Below are positions 35,955-45,983 of a DNA stretch of 64,000 nt, in pieces. The DNA is from Microcoleus vaginatus HSN003 (GTDB lineage Bacteria > Cyanobacteriota > Cyanobacteriia > Cyanobacteriales > Microcoleaceae). Under the pieces are notes generated by a model that saw nothing but the letters and a program-made list of their open reading frames with translations, was not told where the DNA came from and made no database searches. How positions within the stretch are numbered: the stretch's first letter is position 1; every line of letters begins with the position of its first letter. Location of the stretch: NCBI RefSeq assembly GCF_022701255.1, contig NZ_CP031705.1, positions 248,001 through 312,000 of the forward strand, given 5' to 3'. The position numbers and the translations under genes are program-made.

Positions 35955-37904
35955 ATGCCCAAATTCTTTAATAGAATTTATCATAAATTGGGGGAGGGAC
36001 GTTGGAAAAACTTAACTTATTTCTTCCCCTTCCCTGACTTGCAACCTCTTGCTATTATCTGGATTGTCGTGACCGGAACTCTATTGGGAGTGCGGCATTT
36101 AGGCGGGTTGCAGCCACTGGAATTAAATGCTTTCGACCTCATGGTGCAGTTGCGGCCCGATCCAGGCCCTGACCCCAGGTTACTGATAGTTGAAGTCACA
36201 GAGCGAGATATTAATACTATTGAAAAATGGCCACTTTCCGATCGCGTTTTAGCAAAAGCGCTCGCAGAAATAGCGCGTCTAGAACCCACAGCTATTGGCA
36301 TTGATATAATTCGTGATATTCCCTACGAACCGGGGAATGCAGAATTAGCAACTCAACTGAAAAACCCCAAAGTATTTCCCATTACCTTCATCGGCACCTC
36401 AAAGTACGATCGAGTGCAGCCACCTCCCAACATACCCGACCGGCGGGTAGGATTTAACGATTTGTATCTCGATCCAGATGGTATAGTGCGTCGCAATGTA
36501 ATTTCTATTGGCGATGGTAAGAAAACGTTTTATTCATTTCCCTCCAGGCTAGCTTTTGCATATTTGGATAGCCGAAAAATAGAATCTAAAGGTACAAAAA
36601 ACAATGAATTCCTGGTAAATAAAATAGTATTTTCAAAGTTGCGCTCAAACTCAGGAGGTTATCAGAACATTCCTGCCCAAGGCTATCAAATATTGCTCAA
36701 TTACCGTTCTGCTAAAAATATAGCAGAAACCGTGACAATAACTCAAGTTTTGCAAGGCAAAGTTGACCCCAAATTGGTAAAAGGTAAAATAGTCTTAATT
36801 GGCGTTACAGCCCCAACTGTAAAAGATATTTTTTCTACCCCTTACAGCGCTACTAAAAACGGTAATATCCCGACGCCTGGGGTATTAATTCACGCAACGG
36901 CCACCAGCCACATTCTCAGTGCAGTGTTAGACGGCAAAGGGCTATTTTGGTATTGGGACGAATGGCACGAAATTCTCTGGATCGCTGTGTGGAGTGCAGT
37001 GGGTGGCTGTTTAGCTTGGCGGCTAGAAAAATCCCTAAATTTGATCGCGATCGCGATTGTAGCTTGCGGCTCATTATTCGGATTCACCTTTTTCCTCTTC
37101 ATGCAACAGGGGTGGATACCTTTAATCGCTCCAGCTATGGGACTTTTAATCACCGCAGGAGTCGCAGTTACCTATAAATACGAGCAGTCGAGGCAACAGC
37201 AAGGGATTGTGATGAAATTATTAGGACAACAAACTTCACCGGCGATCGCAAATGCGCTGTGGAAAGAGCGCGTCCATCTGCTCGAATCAGGGTTATTGCC
37301 AGGGCAAAAAGTTACTGCTACCATCATCCTCACCGACTTGCAGGGTTTTAGTACAATCTCCGAAAAACTACCACCAGAAGTGGTAATGAGTTGGTTAAAT
37401 GAGTATTTATCAGCAATGGCTCAAGAAGTCCAAGCACATCAAGGCGTGATTAATAAATTTACCGGAGATGGAATGCTGGCAGTATTTGGCGTACCCATTC
37501 CCCGCACCACTCCCGAAGAAATTGCCGAAGATGCTCGCCTTGCCGTATCTTGTGCTTTAGCCATCAGTTCCCGCTTGCCAGAAATGAATCAAAATTGGCT
37601 TGCGCGCGGTTTACCGGTCGCAAAAATGCGAGTAGGCATCTTTACAGGGCCTGTTATGGTGGGTAGTCTGGGAGGCACAACCCGTTTAGAATATGGAGTG
37701 ATCGGCGACAGCGTAAATATTGCCTCTCGCCTGGAAAGCTGCGAAAAGCATCGGCAAGAGGGCACTTGCCGGATATTGATTGCAGAAGAAACCTTTCTGC
37801 ATCTGGCGAACAAATTTGAGGTAGAATCTTGGGGACCTTTACCGTTAAGAGGTAGGGAACAAAAAGTTAATGTCTACCGGATTTTGGGAAGGAAAAAGAA
37901 ATAA
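35955..37904 (+). CDS. CHASE2-domain nucleotidyl cyclase
   Basis: The 649-residue sensor has a first membrane helix (about 30-50), an extracytoplasmic CHASE2 domain (about 60-320: FDLMVQLRPDPGPDPRLLIVE, VLIGVTAPTVKDIFSTPY) and three clustered helices (about 330-410). A class III cyclase domain follows (about 440-640). Metal-binding Asp residues lie in IILTDLQGFST and NKFTGDGMLAVFG and Asn/Arg in VNIASRLES. The second substrate-selecting position is Gly (LEYGVIGDSVN), not the usual Asp or Thr. ATG 35955 (MPKFFNRIYHK) is chosen over TTG 35925. A DUF928 gene follows 38 bases later, a standard pairing in cyanobacteria. Confidence 0.92.
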   Translation: MPKFFNRIYHKLGEGRWKNLTYFFPFPDLQPLAIIWIVVTGTLLGVRHLGGLQPLELNAFDLMVQLRPDPGPDPRLLIVEVTERDINTIEKWPLSDRVLAKALAEIARLEPTAIGIDIIRDIPYEPGNAELATQLKNPKVFPITFIGTSKYDRVQPPPNIPDRRVGFNDLYLDPDGIVRRNVISIGDGKKTFYSFPSRLAFAYLDSRKIESKGTKNNEFLVNKIVFSKLRSNSGGYQNIPAQGYQILLNYRSAKNIAETVTITQVLQGKVDPKLVKGKIVLIGVTAPTVKDIFSTPYSATKNGNIPTPGVLIHATATSHILSAVLDGKGLFWYWDEWHEILWIAVWSAVGGCLAWRLEKSLNLIAIAIVACGSLFGFTFFLFMQQGWIPLIAPAMGLLITAGVAVTYKYEQSRQQQGIVMKLLGQQTSPAIANALWKERVHLLESGLLPGQKVTATIILTDLQGFSTISEKLPPEVVMSWLNEYLSAMAQEVQAHQGVINKFTGDGMLAVFGVPIPRTTPEEIAEDARLAVSCALAISSRLPEMNQNWLARGLPVAKMRVGIFTGPVMVGSLGGTTRLEYGVIGDSVNIASRLESCEKHRQEGTCRILIAEETFLHLANKFEVESWGPLPLRGREQKVNVYRILGRKKK

Positions 37905-37942
37905 AAAGAGAGACTCTCTCCCTACAAATTCATGGAGTTAAT

Positions 37943-38728
37943 ATGAAAACAATTACTAAGTTTCTCATCAATCTGATATCAGTTGGCTCAATAGTATTGA
38001 TAGCTACACTTAACATTTCTCAATTGGCAGTTGTGGGGCAGCCGATAATAAACACACCTGACCGCCCACCCAACCCTATACCGGGAGGGCCGCGCTTCAT
38101 TCAGCCTACTGAAGATATAGATGAGCGGCCCCCCACTCAACCGGGACGCCCTGTGCGCGGTGGCTGCGCGAGCATTAGTCAGCTAGGTCTCACAGCCTTA
38201 GTGCCTACAAATAAGATGGGACGGACTGTTTCCGACTATCCAACGTTCTTTTTCTACTTGCCTCCAACAGAGGCGGAATCAGCCGAATTTATCCTAAAAG
38301 ATCCAAGCGGCAACCAGATTTATAAACAGGATCTCACAATTAGCAATTTATCAGGGGTGATCGGCGTTAGTATCCCCGCTAACCAAAAGGTGCTGCCCTT
38401 GGAAGTAGGCAAAAGTTACACTTGGAATTTTACAGTGATTTGCGACTCTCAAGACCGATCGGCAGATCAGATCGAAATCGGTACTGTACGGCGTGTTGAA
38501 CTCAGTGCAGATATCCGCCGTCAATTAGATCAGGCAGATCCGCGCCAGAAAACCTTTATTTATGCTCAAAATGGGATTTGGCAAGATGCCCTCAGCACTT
38601 TAGCTGCCGCCCGCCGTGATCAGCCTAATGATACAACGTTCAAGGCTGACTGGGAAAGCTTGCTGGATTCTGTGAAATTGGGCGAAATTGCCAAAGAGCC
38701 GATCGTTCAAACTAAGCCACAGCCATAA
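37943..38728 (+). CDS. DUF928 secreted/periplasmic protein
   Basis: The 261-residue protein has a signal peptide (FLINLISVGSIVLIATLNISQLAVVG) and a Pro-rich segment. The DUF928 core (about 75-250) has PTFFFYLPPTEAESAEFILKD, GVSIPANQKVLPLEVGKSYTW and a helical end (KTFIYAQNGIWQDALSTLAAAR). Proteins of this family regularly follow CHASE2 sensors in cyanobacteria, so it may bind or tune the upstream sensor in the periplasm (inference). The molecular function is unknown. Confidence 0.9.
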   Translation: MKTITKFLINLISVGSIVLIATLNISQLAVVGQPIINTPDRPPNPIPGGPRFIQPTEDIDERPPTQPGRPVRGGCASISQLGLTALVPTNKMGRTVSDYPTFFFYLPPTEAESAEFILKDPSGNQIYKQDLTISNLSGVIGVSIPANQKVLPLEVGKSYTWNFTVICDSQDRSADQIEIGTVRRVELSADIRRQLDQADPRQKTFIYAQNGIWQDALSTLAAARRDQPNDTTFKADWESLLDSVKLGEIAKEPIVQTKPQP

Positions 38729-38827
38729 GCTTTACTGCATTTAAATTTAACTTTTTTGGCGTCGGAGCAACGGCCCACAAGAGTTTTAATAAAAATAAGT
38801 GTACAAATTTTTAACTGGTATCACTAA

Positions 38828-38966
38828 CAGCCAAGATGACCGTTCCACAACAAAGAAATTTTATTGTGGAACGGCCATCTTGGCTGTTCCGAAAAGGCTG
38901 CCGACTTTTTGACCCACAATAATTATTCCATAAATCTCTTGTGGAACGGCCATCTTGGCTGTTCCC
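38828..38966. repeat. Inverted and direct repeats GTGGAACGGCCATCTTGGCTG
   Basis: CAGCCAAGATGACCGTTCCACAA (38828-38850) is nearly complementary to TTGTGGAACGGCCATCTTGGCTG (38864-38886). A third copy of the latter lies at 38938-38962. This small dispersed repeat sits between the convergent DUF928 and lipoate-ligase-like genes and could act as a terminator. Confidence 0.8.
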
Positions 38967-39003
38967 AAAAGGCGCGCGGAAAGCCGGCTCCCAAATATGC
39001 AGG

Positions 39004-39756
39004 TTAAATGTGAAACAGCTTATTACTTGTTAATTCCAAAATATCCTGCCATTCCTGATCCGAAAGCGGCTGCACCTCCAAATCAATTTCAAAATAGCGA
39101 CAAGCAGCCGCACTCAAAACATCAATTACAGTTGCAATCAAATCATCTCCTCCTTCAGATAGAGGTAATTGCACAGGAATTAATTGCTCCCCAAAAACTT
39201 GAGAAAACAAACAAACATCTGGCTGCAAACGCATCGAACCGTGCTGCAAAATAGCATCACCCCGTCGCAATTGCGCGCTACCAATTAACTTGCAGCCATC
39301 AAGTGTAACTAAATCTGCACCCGTCGCAGTACCAAAACAATTCGGATTGTGAATATAACCCCTTCCAGCTTCCCCGTATTGCAAATCCAAACCCATCGCC
39401 CTCCAACCCTCAATCAAAAACTCGCAAATAGTCTGATAAGCTTTCATACGGCTGCTTCCAAATCCCGAGGCCACAACTGCATAAGTTAAATCCCCTTGGT
39501 GAAGTACGGCGCGCCCGCCGCTGGGCCTCCTCACCAACTCCACAGGGATTCCCTGCCAAGACAAATGCTGCCAAAACTCCGGCCACCTGCGCTGGTGGTA
39601 GCCCAAGGAAATCGCCGCCGGTTGCCAAGTGTAAAATCGCAGAGTTGGCGGATGTTTGCCCGCTAGATGCTGTTCCAGTAGCCATTGGTCGATCGCCATC
39701 TGCACGCTACCAGACGCCGACAACAGTGGAATTAAACGCCATACAGAATTAGCCAT
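39004..39756 (-). CDS. Lipoate-protein-ligase-family protein (BPL/LplA catalytic fold)
   Basis: The 250-residue protein has the biotin/lipoate ligase fold: QMAIDQWLLEQ, PTLRFYTWQPAAISLGYHQ, the RRPSGGRAVLHQGDLTYAVV motif and a conserved Lys in DGCKLIGSAQLRRGDAILQHGS. This fits the LplA/LipL group that attaches or transfers lipoyl/octanoyl groups to E2 or GcvH proteins; which acyl donor it uses is not clear. ATG 39756 (MANSVWRLIP) is preferred to the in-frame ATG 24 bases upstream. Confidence 0.88.
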   Translation of the reverse strand: MANSVWRLIPLLSASGSVQMAIDQWLLEQHLAGKHPPTLRFYTWQPAAISLGYHQRRWPEFWQHLSWQGIPVELVRRPSGGRAVLHQGDLTYAVVASGFGSSRMKAYQTICEFLIEGWRAMGLDLQYGEAGRGYIHNPNCFGTATGADLVTLDGCKLIGSAQLRRGDAILQHGSMRLQPDVCLFSQVFGEQLIPVQLPLSEGGDDLIATVIDVLSAAACRYFEIDLEVQPLSDQEWQDILELTSNKLFHI

Positions 39757-39900
39757 CAGTCCCCAGTCCTGAGTTCGCACTCAATAATTCGCAGAATGTT
39801 TTAAAATTAGTAACAGTTTTTTGGGCCTGTCTTCTCAGTTGGTACAAGTTTCACGCCCGCCGGTGCTTTAGAAATAAATAGAAAAAATAATCGCAGAACC

Positions 39901-40227
39901 ATGAGCAACAGTGTAATTGTCATTAACGACGAAAAATTTGAAACAGAAGTCCTGAAAGCTGAGCAACCAGTGCTTGCCTATTTTTGGGCTACTTGGTGCG
40001 GGCCTTGCAAACTGATCGCGCCTTCGGTAGACTGGGTGGCGGCCAACTACAGCGATCGGCTGAAAGTGGTTAAAATGGAAATTGACCCCAATCCTAATAC
40101 TGTCAAGCAGTATAAAGTAGAAGGAGTCCCAGCTCTCAGGCTGTTTAAAAATGCCGAAGTAGTGCTTTCTCACGAAGGAGCTATTAGTAAACAAACTTTA
40201 ATCGGTTTGCTCGACGCTCACTTATAA
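39901..40227 (+). CDS. Thioredoxin
   Basis: The 108-residue protein has the classic fold with active site WATWCGPCK, the preceding LAYFWATW strand, and cis-Pro in VEGVPALRLFKN. It reduces disulfides in target proteins. The length and motif are canonical; the subtype (m, x, y or divergent) was not resolved. No thioredoxin reductase is nearby. Confidence 0.95.
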   Translation: MSNSVIVINDEKFETEVLKAEQPVLAYFWATWCGPCKLIAPSVDWVAANYSDRLKVVKMEIDPNPNTVKQYKVEGVPALRLFKNAEVVLSHEGAISKQTLIGLLDAHL

Positions 40228-40452
40228 AGTTTGGAAATGATTCGGGAGTTTCCAACTCCCAACTCACAACTATAGCAATCGCAAAGTTTTTTTAATATCT
40301 CTCTTTTATCCTCGATATTCCTCTTTGACTCGGCGCCATCGGCGCTCTCTGCGGTTAGTCAAAAAAATCACAAACCCCATAAAAATGCAATTTAAAAAAT
40401 AATTTAGTTAATATAAAAATATTCCTTAAAAAGCCCAAAACATACAGAAAAT

Positions 40453-41670
40453 ATGCAATTTGCTAAACGTTTAGATCCACTGCAATTTAATGTATTTGCC
40501 GATATGGATCGGGCAAAAGCTCAAGCTAGAGCAGCGGGGCAGAATGTGATTGACTTGTCTCTGGGTTCTTCGGATTTGCCGGCGGCTGCTCACATTACAG
40601 AGGCGATCGCCCATTCTCTGTCCGACACCAGCACTCACGGCTATTTGCTATTTAACGGCACAAGAGATTTTCGGGAAGCAGCAGCTATTTGGTACGAGCA
40701 AAAATTTGGGATTGCAGTCAATCCAGAAACAGAAGTGCTGCCGTTAATTGGTTCCCAAGAAGGCACGGCGCATATGCCTTTAGCTGTACTCAACCCTGGG
40801 GATTTTGCTTTGTTGCTCGATCCGGGATATCCTTCCCACGCGGGCGGTGTGCATTTGGCGGGCGGTCAAATTTATCCGATGCCGCTATTAGCAGAAAATG
40901 CGTTTTTGCCGATATTTGAAGATATTCCGACAGCAGTGTTGGCTCAGTCGAAGATGATGGTTTTGAGCTATCCTCACAATCCTACAACTGCGATCGCCCC
41001 GGTTGCTTTTTTTGAGAAAGCTGTGGCTTTTTGTCGAGAACATGGACTGGTGTTAGTTCACGATTTCCCTTATGTGGATTTGGTGTTTGACGATCGCAAT
41101 TCTCTCATAGAGGCAGAGTCTGGTAACGAGGAAGAATATCGAAAATTGATGGCGCCGTCAATTTTTCAGGCCGATAGAGATAAGAGTGTGGCGATCGAGT
41201 TTTTTACACTATCCAAATCCTACAGTATGGGAGGTTTTCGAGTCGGATATGCGATCGGCAATTCCGAACTAATTGCAGCGCTGCGACAGGTAAAAGCCGC
41301 AGTGGACTTCAACCAATACCGAGGGATTTTGAACGGAGCGATCTCCGCATTAACCGGCCCTCAAGATACCGTCAGAACCAGCGTAGAAACCTTCAGAAAA
41401 CGGCGGGATGCCTTTGTAAACGCGCTACAGGGCATCGGCTGGCAAGTACCCGTACCCCCCGCCACCATGTACGTCTGGGCGAAACTGCCAGAACCTTGGG
41501 CCCAAGATTCCGTGAAATTTTGCACTCAGCTAGTGCAGAGTACAGGAGTCGCAGCTTCCCCCGGTGCCGGTTTCGGGAAATCAGGAGAAGGCTACGTGCG
41601 ATTTGCCTTAGTCGAGTCGCCAGCAATTTTGGAAGCAGCAGTTAGAAAAATTGCTGAGTTTCTAAATTGA
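40453..41670 (+). CDS. Class I/II PLP-dependent aminotransferase (LL-DAP/Asp type)
   Basis: The 405-residue enzyme has fold-type I motifs: substrate and PLP contacts in VIDLSLGSSDLP, GSQEGTAHMPLAVLNPGD, SYPHNPTT (the conserved Asn-Pro), HDFPYVDLVFD (Asp for PLP N1), SKSYSMGGFRVGY with the Schiff-base Lys, and the substrate-carboxylate Arg in GEGYVRFALV. Relatives include LL-diaminopimelate and aspartate aminotransferases of cyanobacteria. The precise substrate cannot be assigned. It stands alone on the plus strand. Confidence 0.9.
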   Translation: MQFAKRLDPLQFNVFADMDRAKAQARAAGQNVIDLSLGSSDLPAAAHITEAIAHSLSDTSTHGYLLFNGTRDFREAAAIWYEQKFGIAVNPETEVLPLIGSQEGTAHMPLAVLNPGDFALLLDPGYPSHAGGVHLAGGQIYPMPLLAENAFLPIFEDIPTAVLAQSKMMVLSYPHNPTTAIAPVAFFEKAVAFCREHGLVLVHDFPYVDLVFDDRNSLIEAESGNEEEYRKLMAPSIFQADRDKSVAIEFFTLSKSYSMGGFRVGYAIGNSELIAALRQVKAAVDFNQYRGILNGAISALTGPQDTVRTSVETFRKRRDAFVNALQGIGWQVPVPPATMYVWAKLPEPWAQDSVKFCTQLVQSTGVAASPGAGFGKSGEGYVRFALVESPAILEAAVRKIAEFLN

Positions 41671-41994
41671 GCGAGGTGATATAGCCTTTCTGAGTAACAG
41701 GAAGTGCTCTCGGATCAAGGGCCTAGCGCATAGGGTATAGGGCATAGGGCCTACCTCACCTTCTTGAGAACTGCTATACAGCGTATCCCAGGTTTATCAA
41801 GGACACCAGCCTATCGCTCTATCCCCGCCCTAGGGAATTACCCTAGGCCGTGTCCCTACTTCATAAACCTGGGCGCTATAGGTATCAACTTAACGCGCAG
41901 CTCAAGATGGATGCAATTGCTAAAATAGTGTGATTTCTACCTAAAGAAATAGATATTTGCACGCAGTATCTGTCACAATTTCTTTTAAGAAATG
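41671..41994. other. Intergenic region carrying a small TA-ended element
   Basis: The 324-base spacer has a CATAGGGTATAGGGCATAGGG repeat (about 41730) and the palindromic element at 41775-41880. No gene was seen. Confidence 0.55.
41775..41880. mobile_element. 106-bp IS630-like MITE
   Basis: The left end TATACAGCGTATCCCAGGTTTAT and the right end read inward (TATAGCGCCCAGGTTTATGAAG) share an imperfect inverted repeat of about 28 bp. The ends carry TA, the usual target of IS630/mariner-type elements, as in the two IS630 copies of this window. There is no coding capacity; a shorter palindrome (CCTAGGG ... CCCTAGG) is in the centre. Confidence 0.6.
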
Positions 41995-42393
41995 TTAACG
42001 TGAGACATCTTGGGAATTACCAGTTCCGCTCACCCACTCTACAATTCCTTGAAGTGAATTCTGTCGGGGTAGCGATTGTTCCGTAGCCGCTAGCGCACAC
42101 CCGAAAAAGACCACACTGCCCAAAATTGCAATCAGCGGAAAAGGCTTACCGAGCCCAAAGTCCCGCTGAAGGCGAGCTAACGGTCTGCTCTCGCGCCTGA
42201 GCATCTTTCCCACCGTCAGTTGTTTGAGACTAAAAGGATCGCGCACAAAATGACCGCTCCAGCTAATTACCATATGAGAATGGCAGTGGGGACAAGTGAA
42301 TAGTCCACTGACCATCCCGACAGGGCCTACGACGCTAGAACGGTTGCAGATCGGGCAAGTGACAGAATGAGTGTTATAGGTGGGAGCGTTCAT
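41995..42393 (-). CDS. Zinc-ribbon membrane protein of unknown function
   Basis: The 132-residue protein has a zinc ribbon formed by CPICNRS and CPHCHSH in its first 45 residues. A basic linker (GKMLRRESRPLARLQR) and one membrane helix (PFPLIAILGSVVFFGCALAA) follow. The C-terminal tail is short. No family name is recognised. It could be a small membrane-linked regulator, but nothing shows this. Confidence 0.72.
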   Translation of the reverse strand: MNAPTYNTHSVTCPICNRSSVVGPVGMVSGLFTCPHCHSHMVISWSGHFVRDPFSLKQLTVGKMLRRESRPLARLQRDFGLGKPFPLIAILGSVVFFGCALAATEQSLPRQNSLQGIVEWVSGTGNSQDVSR

Positions 42394-42520
42394 AACGGTT
42401 TTTCTTGACTAAAAAAAACTAACAAGTAATTGGGAGCCTGCGTTAACGCCTAAGGTATAGACCTTGAGAGGCACTTTTCCTTAATTCCTAGTTTACCGCT
42501 CCGATCGGGTCGATTGGAGC

Positions 42521-43327
42521 TCACTGCTTGGGAAAACCTTCAAATTGCCAATCCCGCAACGAGTGCAAGTCTGGAGCACAGGTGAGATTATATTGCAAAG
42601 GAGTTACGGTTATTCTGTTGTCGCGAATAGCTTGTACGTCAGTAGGAATATCATGCGGCACCGCCGAATCGGGGGCTTCTTCTACATCTTCTAACAATTC
42701 GCCAGCCAGCCAATAATAAGTTTTGCCGCGCGGATCGGTGCGCTTTTGAAATATGTCGAAATAGCGGCGAATGCCTTGACGGGCGATCGCAACTCCGGTA
42801 ATTTCTGCTTGTGTGACTGCCGGTATGTTGACATTCAACAGCATCGGTTTCGCCATTGGCTGTTTTTCCAACTGTGCCAGCAAGGTGACAGCGAAATCCA
42901 CCGCCGGCCCAAATTCCTGCGAAGTAAAGCTGGCGAGGCTGAAAGCAATACTGGGAATGCCTTCCATAATTCCTTCCATTGCTGCCGAAACCGTACCCGA
43001 ACAGATGATATCCGTGCCTAAATTGGGCCCGTGGTTGATACCGGAAAGAACAAAATCCGGCGGTTTGTCAAGTAAAGCCCACAAAGCAAGTTTCACGCAG
43101 TCGGCGGGAGTACCCGAACAGGCCCAAGCTTGAACTGCGGGATCAAAAATAGATTCGACAATTTCGGCGCGGATGGGTTGGTGCAGGGTAAGGCCGTGGC
43201 CGGTAGCGGAGCGCTCTCTGTCGGGACAAACTACGCTCACGTCGTGGCCAGCAGCAGCGAGAGCGTTGGCCAGGCTACGGATGCCTTGTGCAAAGATGCC
43301 GTCGTCGTTGCTAATTAAAAGTTTCAT
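42521..43327 (-). CDS. surE: 5'/3'-nucleotidase SurE
   Basis: SurE is a metal-dependent phosphatase of nucleoside monophosphates (also exopolyphosphatase) linked to survival. The 268-residue product shows [20 protein letters not shown] (metal-binding Asp pair), [30 protein letters not shown] and [26 protein letters not shown] with the conserved Asn and Ser. The C-terminal family segment is complete. It is the usual length, with a standard ATG start, and divergent from pheS. Confidence 0.96.
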   Translation of the reverse strand: MKLLISNDDGIFAQGIRSLANALAAAGHDVSVVCPDRERSATGHGLTLHQPIRAEIVESIFDPAVQAWACSGTPADCVKLALWALLDKPPDFVLSGINHGPNLGTDIICSGTVSAAMEGIMEGIPSIAFSLASFTSQEFGPAVDFAVTLLAQLEKQPMAKPMLLNVNIPAVTQAEITGVAIARQGIRRYFDIFQKRTDPRGKTYYWLAGELLEDVEEAPDSAVPHDIPTDVQAIRDNRITVTPLQYNLTCAPDLHSLRDWQFEGFPKQ

Positions 43328-43458
43328 TGAAATTTTTAGAGGCCTTATAACAATACTAAACTAGATTTAACTAGGGCGATCGCTCTAACATCGAATTACC
43401 TATTACAAATTATCCCTAACTGCCGAAAAGCTAAAACCTAAAATCTAAAATCTAAAAT

Positions 43459-43710
43459 CAACCAGACTGTCGAGCCAAAATTGCCCTAAACTCAACTTGG
43501 CCCAAAACTGCCATCAATCTAAAATCTAAAATCAACAAGCTGAAGAGCCAAAATTGCCCTAAACTCGACTTGGCCCAAAACTGCCATCAATCTAAAATCT
43601 AAAATCTAAAATCTAAAATCAACAAGCTGAAGAGCCAAAATTGCGCTAAACTCAACTTGGCCCAAAACTGCCATCAATCAAAAATCAAAAATCAAAAATC
43701 AAAAATCAAA
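43459..43710. repeat. Three tandem ~74-91-bp repeats ending in TCTAAAA runs
   Basis: Three copies (43459-43532, 43533-43619, 43620-43710) share a core beginning GAGCCAAAATTGC and containing CTTGGCCCAAAACTGCCATC. Each ends in a variable number of CTAAAAT or CAAAAAT heptamers, which accounts for the length differences. The array occupies the pheS leader and abuts its ATG. It has no spacers, so it is not CRISPR. Confidence 0.9.
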
Positions 43711-44715
43711 ATGACTGTCCAGCTAAGCGACATTGAAACTCAACTAGAAACCCTCGGTCAAGAGTCCAAAAGTGCGATCGCCACTGCCAATACCCTCGAA
43801 CAACTCGAACAGTTGCGCGTCGGCTATCTCGGCAAAAAAGGCCAACTCTCTCAAATTTTAGGCATGATGGGCAAACTGTCGCCAGACCAGCGACCCAAAG
43901 TAGGTGCGATCGCCAATACAGTCAAAGAAGCCCTGCAAGCCGATTTAGAAGACAAGCGCGCTGCCCTCCAAACCGCCCAAATTGGAGCCAAATTAGCCTC
44001 AGAAACCATCGATGTCACCATGCCGGGGATTTTTCGCCCCCAAGGCCGTGTGCACCCATTAAACGCAGTCATAGACCGCGCTCTCGATATCTTTGTCGGC
44101 CTCGGCTACACCGTCGCCAACGGCCCGGAAATGGAAACAGATTATTACAACTTCGAGGCGCTGAACACACCGCCAGACCACCCAGCGCGGGATATGCAAG
44201 ATACATTTTACTTGCCAGGTGGCGACTTGCTGCGGACTCAGACATCCTCAGTGCAAATTCGCTACATGGAACAGCACAAACCGCCGATTCGGATTGTCTC
44301 TCCCGGCCGCGTTTACCGTCGCGATACTGTTGATGCTACTCACGCCGCAGTTTTCCACCAAATTGAACTTTTAGCAATTGGTGAAGGTCTAACATTTACT
44401 GACTTGAAAGGTACAATTAAAGAGTTTTTGCGGCAAATGTTCGGGCAAGATTTGCCGATTCGTTTCCGCACGAGTTACTTTCCCTTTACCGAACCTTCTG
44501 CGGAAGTAGATTTGCAGTGGAACGGCAAATGGCTGGAAGTATTGGGTTGCGGAACTGTCGATCCGAATGTTCTTAAAGGAGTCGGTTTAGACCCAGAAAA
44601 ATATACTGGGTTTGCGGCCGGTTTTGGGGTCGAGCGGTTCGCAATGGTACTTTATGAAATCGACGATATTCGCCGGGTTTATGCTAGCGACTTGCGCTTT
44701 TTGCGGCAATTTTAA
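43711..44715 (+). CDS. pheS: Phenylalanyl-tRNA synthetase alpha chain
   Basis: PheS is the catalytic subunit of the (alpha-beta)2 Phe-tRNA synthetase. The N-terminal coiled coil (residues 1-90) contacts tRNA. Class II motifs follow: motif 1 ([21 protein letters not shown]), motif 2 ([20 protein letters not shown]) and motif 3 ([21 protein letters not shown]). The length, 334 residues, is normal. ATG 43711 (MTVQLSDIE) is chosen. The frame is open 54 bases further upstream, but that would encode repeat sequence only. Usual ribosome-site sequence is replaced here by AAAAATC repeats. pheT is not in the window, as in many cyanobacteria. Confidence 0.96.
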   Translation: MTVQLSDIETQLETLGQESKSAIATANTLEQLEQLRVGYLGKKGQLSQILGMMGKLSPDQRPKVGAIANTVKEALQADLEDKRAALQTAQIGAKLASETIDVTMPGIFRPQGRVHPLNAVIDRALDIFVGLGYTVANGPEMETDYYNFEALNTPPDHPARDMQDTFYLPGGDLLRTQTSSVQIRYMEQHKPPIRIVSPGRVYRRDTVDATHAAVFHQIELLAIGEGLTFTDLKGTIKEFLRQMFGQDLPIRFRTSYFPFTEPSAEVDLQWNGKWLEVLGCGTVDPNVLKGVGLDPEKYTGFAAGFGVERFAMVLYEIDDIRRVYASDLRFLRQF

Positions 44716-44953
44716 AGCAGGGTTTGGCGTCGGTTCTACAAACCCTCTAGAGATTCTGCTTAAGCTACATCAATTTTTCAGTTTCAAGTAAGCAGACAAG
44801 AACGACAAAACCATAAGATATGGTGGGCGGGTGAGTGCAATTAACTCTTGCTATCCAACTTATTTCAGGTCAAAACCCGCCCCGCACATCAGTTTATTCA
44901 TGCCCGCTTACTTAAGTAGACAAGGGCTTTGCACTTACCTACTTATTTATTTT

Positions 44954-45403
44954 CTAATTGCTAAAAACACCCTTGATGCTGTCAACAGCGCTCTCGACAG
45001 CATTCTTGGTATTATCTACTGCTTTCTGAGTCCGAGCTGAATCTTCCGATGCTCTTTTCTCAATTGTGGCCGCATCTTTCTTAGCTTTGCGCTCTACTAC
45101 ACTACCATCCTCCGATGAGCGATCGACTTTACTAGCATTTGTCTTGGCAGTTTCCTTAACCTTCTCTTCTGTATCTCGGATGAAGTTCTTGGCTCGTCCA
45201 GCATCTTTGCTGGCTTTTTCTTGAACCACATCGCCCGCATCTTCTGTTGCTGCCATCGAGTTTACAGCAGGAGAAGCCATTGCTGCGGTGTTAGAGAAGA
45301 ACGCACCAGACCAAACAAACGCCATTGCTGACACGCAAAGCACAGTTGCAGCCATCAAGCGCCCTAAAGTCGAAAGCCGTTTCGTAAAATAATTCAGTTT
45401 CAT
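44954..45403 (-). CDS. Secreted helical, LEA/apolipoprotein-like small protein
   Basis: The 149-residue product has a signal peptide (LGRLMAATVLCVSAMAFVWSGAFFSNTAAMA) and then charged amphipathic helix repeats rich in Lys, Asp, Glu and Ala (KASKDAGRAKNFIRDTEEKVKETAK, KKDAATIEKRASEDSARTQKAVDN). This composition recalls LEA-type or CsbD/apolipoprotein-like stress proteins, but no conserved motif proves membership. ATG 45403 (MKLNYF) gives a cleaner signal peptide than ATG 45427. Confidence 0.65.
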   Translation of the reverse strand: MKLNYFTKRLSTLGRLMAATVLCVSAMAFVWSGAFFSNTAAMASPAVNSMAATEDAGDVVQEKASKDAGRAKNFIRDTEEKVKETAKTNASKVDRSSEDGSVVERKAKKDAATIEKRASEDSARTQKAVDNTKNAVESAVDSIKGVFSN

Positions 45404-45427
45404 AGAATACAAAGCAAGATATGACAT

Positions 45428-45983
45428 TCTATTTTTACTCGATCAGAGCGATCGGCGTAACCGTTCTCTAGATAGAGGTTATCCAGCGACGAGCGGTTAA
45501 AAAAGTTCCCTCTTTTGATAGATTCAAGCCAGGAATGTTAGTCACTGTTAGATTTTAGATTTTAGATTTTAGATTTTAGAGTTGACTCCCCAGCCGCCAT
45601 TTGGAAGCTGGAACTTTGGTGAGTCGATTAAATATTAAAGATTAAACAATGGACTCCCCAGCCGGAGCGCAGAGCCACGCGCTTAAGTAGGTAGGCGGAA
45701 AAAATTATGTTTATGTAAAAAAACATTAACTAGCGTGATTAAAGTTAAATTTAACACGTTGTGTACGGCCATTAGGTAGGTGCCAATAAACTTTGGTATA
45801 TCACAGACTGGCCAACTATCATAAATCTGGCGATTGTTTTCCTAAAATATCGCTTCTAAGCATTCTTTCACGGAGTGACAATCGCTTTGGACTACATACA
45901 TATTTGGCGACTCATCTACTTATTTAGGAATAGGTTGTTCCCGAAATTGTGCGTGGAATATCAACATATAATACTTATCATGA
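45428..45983. other. Non-coding region between two minus-strand genes
   Basis: The 556-base stretch has a run of AGATTTT heptamers at about 45550-45580 and two ACTCCCCAGCCG direct repeats (about 45585 and 45654). The remainder is AT-rich with no open frame. It contains the promoter side of the 149-aa gene. Confidence 0.5.
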
